In this document: positions 1 to 3,990 of the stretch, piece after piece | How the letters are laid out: each line of letters begins with the position of its first letter | How positions within the stretch are numbered: the stretch's first letter is position 1 | NCBI GenBank assembly: GCA_024636135.1 | Contig: JAGXHP010000098.1 | Location: 1 to 6,697 of the forward strand | Direction: 5' to 3' | Source: Chloroflexota bacterium | GTDB lineage: Bacteria; Chloroflexota; Limnocylindria; QHBO01 | DNA length: 6,697 nucleotides | Program-made: the position numbers and the translations under genes | Notes under the pieces: generated by a model | Databases searched by the model: none | What the model saw: the letters and a program-made list of their open reading frames with translations, nothing else | Told to the model about the DNA's origin: nothing

Positions 1-1
1 G

Positions 2-655
2 GCGCAACTCGCCGTCGACGGCAAGCTGACGGAGACGCCGGTCCTCTTCGCCTGGCCTTCGGCGGCATCCGTGGCGGGTTACGTCGCCGACAAGGACGCC
101 GTCACCTATTCGCGTGACGATCTCGTTCGCGTGCTGACGGATATTGCGAATGATCCGAAGGTCGGAAGGATCACGGTGTTCGGGCACAGCATGGGCGCTT
201 GGCTCACGGCGGAGGCTCTGCGCCAGCTCCGGCTGACCGGCCAGGACGCGATCATCGAGCGGTTGAACGGCGTCGTGCTTGCTGCCCCCGACATCGATGT
301 CGATGTCTTTCGCCGGCAGATGGAGGTCATCGGCCCTCTGGACCCGCCTATGACGCTGCTGGTTTCCAAGGACGACCGCGCCTTGATGGCATCCAGCCGG
401 ATCGCCGGGTCCCGCGACCGGATCGGCACCCGCGACGTCAACGATCCGCAAGTGCAGGTGCTCGCCGGCGCCAACAACATCCGACTGATCGACATATCCG
501 AGCTCTCGGCTCTCGACGGAACCAACCACAACCGGTTCGTCGGGCTGGTGACAGTGCTCCCGCGCCTAGGGGACGACGTGCGCACCGGCCTCGCCCGGGC
601 CGGCGCCTTCGTGCTGGAGCCGATCAGCGCCACTCTCCTGCCGCCCCGGCCGTAA
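2..655 (+). CDS. Alpha/beta hydrolase of the DUF900 type, 5'-truncated by the window edge
   Basis: The frame is open from base 2 with no start visible, so the N-terminus lies outside the window; the GTG at 71 is internal to the conserved stretch FAWPSAASVAGYVADKD. About 217 residues are visible. The nucleophile elbow GHSMG is encoded at 182-196 with the serine codon at 188-190. Candidate partners of the triad are an aspartate in LVSKDDRAL (codons at 371-376) and the histidine in DGTNHNRFVG (codon at 527-529). The pattern WPS..G...D.....S then HSMG.WL..EALRQLR is typical of DUF900 hydrolases, whose substrates are mostly unknown. The function is therefore an esterase or lipase-like hydrolase of unknown substrate. 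The stop TAA (653-655) lies inside the 3' end of the convergent ftsH gene, so the last 32 bases are shared between strands. The promoter is not in the window. Confidence 0.85.
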   Translation, partial: AQLAVDGKLTETPVLFAWPSAASVAGYVADKDAVTYSRDDLVRVLTDIANDPKVGRITVFGHSMGAWLTAEALRQLRLTGQDAIIERLNGVVLAAPDIDVDVFRRQMEVIGPLDPPMTLLVSKDDRALMASSRIAGSRDRIGTRDVNDPQVQVLAGANNIRLIDISELSALDGTNHNRFVGLVTVLPRLGDDVRTGLARAGAFVLEPISATLLPPRP

Positions 656-2492
656 GGTGCCCCGACAGATGCTGCCCTCTCTGTAGCGGCGCGAACTCCT
701 CAGCGGTCAGCGTTTCCCGGGTGAGCAGCATCTCCGCCCCGGCGTCCAGATCGGAACGCTGTCCCGCGAGGATATCCTTGGCGCGAACGCGCGCGGCCTC
801 GACGATCTCCCGGACGGCCAGATCTATCTCGCGCTCGGTGGCTTGCGAGGCCTCGAAGGCGCGGGTCTGCGGCACGGCGAGAAACGCCTGGGCGGGCCGC
901 GTGTAGGTCCGTTCGCCGAGACCGGAGTCCATGCCGTACCGCGTCACCATTTCGATGGCGATATCGGTCGCCTTCTGGAGATCGTCCGCGGCGCCGGTCG
1001 ACACATCACCGTCGAAGATCAGATCTTCGGCGGCGCGCCCACCCATCAGGACGACGATCCGGTTCTTCAATTCGCTGGCGGCGAGCAGGAACCGATCCTC
1101 CGTCGGCCGCTGCATGGTATAGCCGAGAGCGCCGACGCCGCGCGGGATGATCGAGACCTTCTGTACCGGATCGACGCCCGGCAGATTGGCCGCGACCAGC
1201 CCATGGCCCATTTCGTGATAGGCGACGCGGCGGCGCTCGCCCTCGCTCAGAACACGGCTCTTCTTTTCGATGCCGGCGACGATGCGCTCGATGGCGGTCG
1301 TAAAGTCGCCGAATGTTACCGAGGCCCCGTCGCGGCGGGTCGCGGCGATCGCCGCCTCGTTGATCAGATTGGCAAGGTCGGCCCCGGTGAATCCGGTGGT
1401 CAGGCCGGCAACCTTCGAAAGGTCGACATCGTCATCGAGGATGATCTTGCCGGCATGCACCTTGAGGATGGCAAGGCGGCCCGCCTGGTCGGGCCGGTCG
1501 ACCAGAACCTGGCGGTCGAAGCGACCGGCGCGCAGCAGTGCGGGATCGAGGATTTCCGGCCGGTTGGTGGCGGCGACGACGATCACGTTCGTGTTCGTGT
1601 CGAAGCCATCCATCTCGACCAGGATCTGGTTCAGGGTCTGCTCGCGCTCGTCGTGCGAGCCACCGAGGCCGGCACCGCGCTGGCGGCCGACCGCGTCGAT
1701 CTCGTCGACGAACACGATGCACGGCGAGTTGCGCTTCGCCTGCTCGAACAGGTCGCGGACGCGGGATGCGCCGACGCCCACGAACATCTCGACGAATTCG
1801 GAGCCGGAGATGCTGAAGAAGGGCACACCGGCCTCGCCGGCCACGGCGCGGGCCAGGAGCGTCTTGCCGGTGCCGGGCGGTCCGACGAGCAGCACGCCGC
1901 GCGGGATGCGCGCGCCGAGGCTGTTGAACTTCTCCGGGTACTTGAGGAACTCGACCACCTCGGTCAGCTCCTGCTTCGCCTCGTCGACACCGGCAACGTC
2001 GTTGAAGGTCACAACGGTCTTGTTGCCGAGGAACATCCGCGCGCGGCTCTTGCCGAAGCTCATGGCCTGGTTATTCGTGCCCTGGGCCTGGCGCATCATG
2101 AAGAAGATGAAGCCGCCGATGAGGAGCACGGGCAGAAGCGCGGTGATGAGGAGGGTCAGCACGCCACCCGCGGCGCTCTCCTCCACCACATTGAAGTTCT
2201 GGCACGCCTGGCTGTCCGGCCCGGCGGCGGCACAAATGTCGTTATAGGGATCGGTCAGCTCGGACGGCGCGATGGCCGTCCTGTCCTCGCCGCCGTTCGG
2301 GAAGGTCGCGGTCAGGCGAAGGCCTTCCTTGGTGATCGAATCGATGTTTCCTGCGCGCGCGTCTTCGATGAGCTGGCCGTAGCCATACTCGGGTGCCGTG
2401 TCGCCACTGCCCATGAATGTCCAGAGCACGGCCAGTCCGAAGACGGCCAGGACGACCAGCACGACGCTGTTGCGAACGATGCGGCTTGTCAA
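624..2492 (-). CDS. ftsH: ATP-dependent zinc metalloprotease FtsH
   Basis: Membrane-anchored AAA+ protease that forms hexamers and degrades damaged membrane proteins and short-lived regulators. With the TTG start at 2492-2490 it has 622 residues, close to the family's usual 610-650. In order: a membrane segment at about 5-26, an extracytoplasmic domain at about 27-109, a second membrane segment at about 110-132, Walker A GPPGTGKT at 204-211, Walker B VFVDEID at 260-266, the second region of homology ending in GRFDR at about 323-327, the zinc site HEMGH at 426-430, and the third zinc ligand, probably Asp504, in STGAADDL. The start is chosen because the 46 codons further upstream have no FtsH character and run through a good promoter. 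GGAGG at 2513-2509 is the nearest Shine-Dalgarno-like motif, but its 16-base spacer is long. Oddities: HEMGHG replaces the usual HEAGHA, and there are two cysteines (about 87 and 97) in the outside domain. The order tilS then ftsH is common in bacteria. Confidence 0.96.
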   Translation of the reverse strand: MTSRIVRNSVVLVVLAVFGLAVLWTFMGSGDTAPEYGYGQLIEDARAGNIDSITKEGLRLTATFPNGGEDRTAIAPSELTDPYNDICAAAGPDSQACQNFNVVEESAAGGVLTLLITALLPVLLIGGFIFFMMRQAQGTNNQAMSFGKSRARMFLGNKTVVTFNDVAGVDEAKQELTEVVEFLKYPEKFNSLGARIPRGVLLVGPPGTGKTLLARAVAGEAGVPFFSISGSEFVEMFVGVGASRVRDLFEQAKRNSPCIVFVDEIDAVGRQRGAGLGGSHDEREQTLNQILVEMDGFDTNTNVIVVAATNRPEILDPALLRAGRFDRQVLVDRPDQAGRLAILKVHAGKIILDDDVDLSKVAGLTTGFTGADLANLINEAAIAATRRDGASVTFGDFTTAIERIVAGIEKKSRVLSEGERRRVAYHEMGHGLVAANLPGVDPVQKVSIIPRGVGALGYTMQRPTEDRFLLAASELKNRIVVLMGGRAAEDLIFDGDVSTGAADDLQKATDIAIEMVTRYGMDSGLGERTYTRPAQAFLAVPQTRAFEASQATEREIDLAVREIVEAARVRAKDILAGQRSDLDAGAEMLLTRETLTAEEFAPLQRGQHLSGHLTAGAAGEWR

Positions 2493-2508
2493 CGTGGTTC
2501 TACTTTCG

Positions 2509-2513
2509 CCTCC
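2509..2513 (-). promoter_or_regulatory. Possible ribosome binding site for ftsH
   Basis: GGAGG on the minus strand is the only strong Shine-Dalgarno match upstream of the TTG start at 2492. The spacer of 16 bases is longer than the usual 5-10, so the site may work poorly or the true start may differ. No ATG or GTG lies in frame between this motif and the first membrane helix; the first in-frame GTG is inside that helix. Confidence 0.45.
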
Positions 2514-2576
2514 GTGCGATCGGCATCCGGCCTGCGGCCGTCGTCCGGCGCGGAACAGCGCGTCCCGAGCCGGGCA

Positions 2577-2605
2577 AGTATAGGTGCGGCCGATGGGCCG
2601 AACAA
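2577..2605 (-). promoter_or_regulatory. Sigma70-type promoter for ftsH
   Basis: On the minus strand, a -35 box TTGTTC (2605-2600, three of six consensus bases) is separated by exactly 17 bases from a -10 box TATACT (2582-2577, five of six). Transcription would begin near 2570 and leave a leader of roughly 78 bases before the TTG start of ftsH. No obvious sigma32 heat-shock promoter (CTTGAA with CCCCAT) was seen. The position supports a short FtsH, because any start at 2630 would precede this promoter. Confidence 0.55.
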
Positions 2606-2642
2606 ACGCCCCATGAGTACCGGTGCGCACCTTGGATACGGG

Positions 2643-2667
2643 AGCGGGTCACGAGTGACTCACCGCT
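2643..2667. repeat. Bulged inverted repeat upstream of the ftsH promoter
   Basis: On the plus strand AGCGG-GTCAC (2643-2652) pairs with GTGAC (2655-2659) and CCGCT (2663-2667); a 2-base centre GA and a 3-base bulge TCA interrupt the stem. That makes about 10 base pairs. It lies about 38 bases upstream of the ftsH -35 box, a distance suited to an activator site or to a factor-assisted terminator for tilS. No T-run follows on the minus strand. The role is not established. Confidence 0.4.
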
Positions 2668-2719
2668 TTCCGCATATTCGCCTGTTGATCGTGGGACCGA
2701 TGGGGGTGGGTGGGCCGCA

Positions 2720-2735
2720 CGCCGATGTGTCGGCG
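2720..2735. repeat. Perfect inverted repeat CGCCGA-4-TCGGCG
   Basis: Six-base arms CGCCGA and TCGGCG flank the loop TGTG. The same two arms recur at 2762-2774 around a single A, and shorter CCGA/TCGG versions occur further towards tilS (2835-2846, centre TACA; 2858-2865, no centre, inside the end of tilS). It could be an operator or a weak hairpin. One 6-base repeat is not surprising at this GC content; the recurrence is what deserves notice. Confidence 0.4.
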
Positions 2736-2761
2736 AAATGGCGCCGGAACCTCGCGCTGGG

Positions 2762-2774
2762 CGCCGAATCGGCG
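2762..2774. repeat. Perfect inverted repeat CGCCGA-1-TCGGCG
   Basis: This carries the same arms as the repeat at 2720-2735, but only one base separates them, so it cannot fold as a hairpin with full arms. A double-stranded DNA site for a dimeric protein is a better reading than an RNA structure, if it is functional at all. Confidence 0.35.
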
Positions 2775-2834
2775 ATAGATCGGCTGTGAAGTGGCCAGAG
2801 CGCGCGTTTCGGGCCGGGTTGGGCCACGTGACAG

Positions 2835-2846
2835 CCGATACATCGG
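2835..2846. repeat. CCGA-TACA-TCGG inverted repeat just after tilS
   Basis: Inverted repeat beginning about 30 bases past the tilS stop codon. Arms CCGA/TCGG, extendable by one pair to CCGAT/ATCGG, surround a 4-base centre as in the repeat at 2720-2735. A perfect CCGATCGG palindrome follows at 2858-2865. There is no T-run, so it is not a convincing terminator. Confidence 0.3.
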
Positions 2847-2876
2847 TCGTATGCCGCCCGATCGGACGATGTGGCG

Positions 2877-3782
2877 TCATTCCGACGATGAATCGGCGAC
2901 GGCCGGTGGGCGGGTGATCCGAATGACCCGCCCCCTCACGGTCACCGATCGGTTGTTGCCCAGCTCGACCGTGACGCCTCCGCGGTCGCTCGTTGCCGCG
3001 TCCAGGACGGCCTCGACCCGCTCGGCGCTCGGGGACGGGTGACCGATCGCAAGGCGCAGGACCCGCCGCCCGAGCGCGGGCGGCGGCGGGTCGCGCCACG
3101 AGATTCCTCCATCGGCCCCGGTGCGACGAATCAGCTCGGCCTCGGCAAGCTCCGTGAGGAGCGCATCGTCGTCGGCCGCCAGCTGCGCGAACTGGCCGAT
3201 GCGGTCGACCGCCCCGGGCCGCAGCGTCTCGAGCAGCGGCAGCACGTCCCTGCGCACGCGGTTGCGCAGATGCGCCGGATCCTCGTTCGACGGATCGTCA
3301 CGAAACGGGATGGCGTCCCGGTCCAGCAGGTCACGGAGGGTCGAGCGGCGGGCGTGCAGCAGTGGTCGCACGATTCGTCCGCGGCGTCTCGGAATGCCGC
3401 GAACCCCGCTGAGGCCGGCGCCGCGCATCAGGTTGAGGAGCACGGTCTCCGCAGCGTCGTCCGCGGTGTGGGCGGTGGTGACGAGGGCACCCGATGGTGC
3501 CGCCTCCTCGAAGAACCGATACCGGGCCTGGCGGCCGGCATCCTCGATGGATCGCCCCTCGGCGAGCGCGAGGGCAGCGACATCACTGCGGCCCAGATGA
3601 CAGGGAAGACGAAGCGCGGCGGCGGCATCGGCGACGAAGGTGGCGTCGTCCGCGCTGTCCGGGCGCAGGCCGTGGTCGAGGTGCGCGACGGACAGTGTCC
3701 AGCGGCGCCCCCCGGTCGCGACGAGCTGAGCCGCACCGCGGAGGAGGGCCATCGAGTCCGAGCCGCCGGACACGGCGAGCAC
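2877..3782 (-). CDS. tilS: tRNA(Ile)-lysidine synthetase TilS, short form
   Basis: Cytoplasmic N-type ATP pyrophosphatase that uses ATP and lysine to convert C34 of tRNA(Ile2) CAU into lysidine, changing decoding from AUG to AUA. From the GTG at 3782 the protein has 301 residues. Visible motifs: PP-loop SGGSDS (5-10), HLDHGLRP (34-41), SIEDAGRQARY (78-88), TAHTADDAAET (103-113), RGAGLSG (120-126), RPLL (139-142), DDPSNED (162-168) and LRNRVR (172-177). A substrate-binding segment follows, and the protein ends where larger TilS proteins continue into a second C-terminal domain, so it resembles the short Aquifex type. GTG 3782 is the only standard start after the tRNA and has TGAGG 8 bases upstream, but it leaves only four residues before the PP-loop. 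The frame upstream looks coding (LIELAAVVEKGASSLGIPDE), so a start at CTG 3851, or one inside the tRNA, would give a more family-like N-terminus. Confidence 0.93.
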   Translation of the reverse strand: MLAVSGGSDSMALLRGAAQLVATGGRRWTLSVAHLDHGLRPDSADDATFVADAAAALRLPCHLGRSDVAALALAEGRSIEDAGRQARYRFFEEAAPSGALVTTAHTADDAAETVLLNLMRGAGLSGVRGIPRRRGRIVRPLLHARRSTLRDLLDRDAIPFRDDPSNEDPAHLRNRVRRDVLPLLETLRPGAVDRIGQFAQLAADDDALLTELAEAELIRRTGADGGISWRDPPPPALGRRVLRLAIGHPSPSAERVEAVLDAATSDRGGVTVELGNNRSVTVRGRVIRITRPPAVADSSSE

Positions 3783-3790
3783 GAGGTGCG

Positions 3791-3795
3791 CCTCA
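3791..3795 (-). promoter_or_regulatory. Shine-Dalgarno-like TGAGG before the tilS GTG
   Basis: TGAGG on the minus strand lies 8 bases upstream of the GTG at 3782, a normal spacing. It supports that GTG as a start. However, the same bases also encode part of an apparently conserved TilS N-terminus (DEA), so the match could be chance. Confidence 0.4.
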
Positions 3796-3862
3796 TCGGG
3801 GATGCCGAGGGAGCTGGCGCCCTTCTCGACGACGGCGGCCAGCTCGATCAGGCCGGCTGGGT

Positions 3863-3937
3863 TGGTAGCGGAGGGCGGATTCGAACCACCGGCCAAGGGC
3901 TTATGAGTCCCCTGCTCTACCACTGAGCTACTCCGCC
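3863..3937 (-). tRNA. tRNA with anticodon CAT (elongator Met, or Ile2 if lysidine-modified)
   Basis: A 75-base cloverleaf including an encoded CCA end. Acceptor stem GGCGGAG pairs with CTCCGCT, with a G1-U72 wobble and discriminator A73. The D-stem is GCTC/GAGC with loop AGTGGTA. The anticodon stem is GGGGA/GCCCT with loop CTCATAA, giving U33 and anticodon CAU; the 31-39 pair is A-G. The variable loop is five bases, and the T-arm GGTGG/CCGCC has loop TTCGAAT. It is not an initiator: the D-stem is of elongator type and the three consecutive G-C pairs sit one step too high. The G1-U72 acceptor resembles elongator tRNA(Met) as remembered from Bacillus. The anticodon arm and the following TTGG resemble E. 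coli tRNA(Ile2), and the next gene encodes the enzyme that modifies tRNA(Ile2). The amino acid therefore cannot be fixed by eye. It is probably co-transcribed with tilS. Confidence 0.97.
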
Positions 3938-3938
3938 A

Positions 3939-3975
3939 TGCGGTCCGTGCCCGAGAATACCGAGGCCGGACCGCA
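3939..3975. repeat. 9-base inverted repeat between copB and the tRNA
   Basis: TGCGGTCCG (3939-3947) and CGGACCGCA (3967-3975) are perfect 9-base arms with a 19-base centre. One arm lies in the spacer of the tRNA promoter and the other is the tRNA 5' leader, ending one base before the mature tRNA. It could be a terminator stem for copB, though no T-run follows, or an operator over the promoter. In read-through RNA from copB it would form a stem directly before the tRNA. Confidence 0.6.
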
Positions 3976-3982
3976 CAGGCAA
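3954..3982 (-). promoter_or_regulatory. Sigma70-type promoter for the tRNA-tilS unit
   Basis: On the minus strand, -35 TTGCCT (3982-3977, four of six) and -10 TATTCT (3959-3954, four of six) are separated by exactly 17 bases. A GC-rich discriminator CGGGC follows, and a purine start at about 3948 would leave an 11-base leader before the tRNA. GC-rich discriminators are typical of stable-RNA promoters under stringent control. The -35 box lies about nine bases past the copB stop codon. Confidence 0.65.
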
Positions 3983-3990
3983 CCGGCCCG

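Larger units (their letters stand above)
2493..2876. other. 384-base non-coding gap between tilS and ftsH
   Basis: Open frames exist here, but none gives a recognisable protein: they are rich in arginine, proline and alanine, as expected for random high-GC DNA. No trace of hpt (hypoxanthine phosphoribosyltransferase), which sits between tilS and ftsH in many bacteria, was found by eye. The gap holds the ftsH promoter (2577-2605), a bulged hairpin at 2643-2667, and CCGA/TCGG inverted repeats at 2720-2735 and 2762-2774, with two more at 2835-2846. No hairpin here is followed by a T-run, so no classical intrinsic terminator for tilS could be assigned. Confidence 0.7.

Noticed and set aside
843..2789. 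Long plus-strand frame of 648 codons opposite ftsH
   Set aside because: It mirrors the ftsH coding strand. Its composition is that of an antisense shadow in high-GC DNA, and it shows no domain.
2500..3099. Minus-strand frame of 199 codons spanning the tilS-ftsH gap
   Set aside because: It overlaps the tilS end in another frame, is Arg/Pro-rich, and has no motif, including none of Hpt.
3039..3926. Plus-strand frame of 295 codons opposite tilS
   Set aside because: It is an antisense shadow of tilS that also runs through the tRNA, with no recognisable family.
3863..3937. Initiator tRNA(fMet)
   Set aside because: The D-stem has C11-G24, position 1-72 is G-U rather than C-A, and the 31-39 pair is A-G instead of the third G-C pair expected in initiators.
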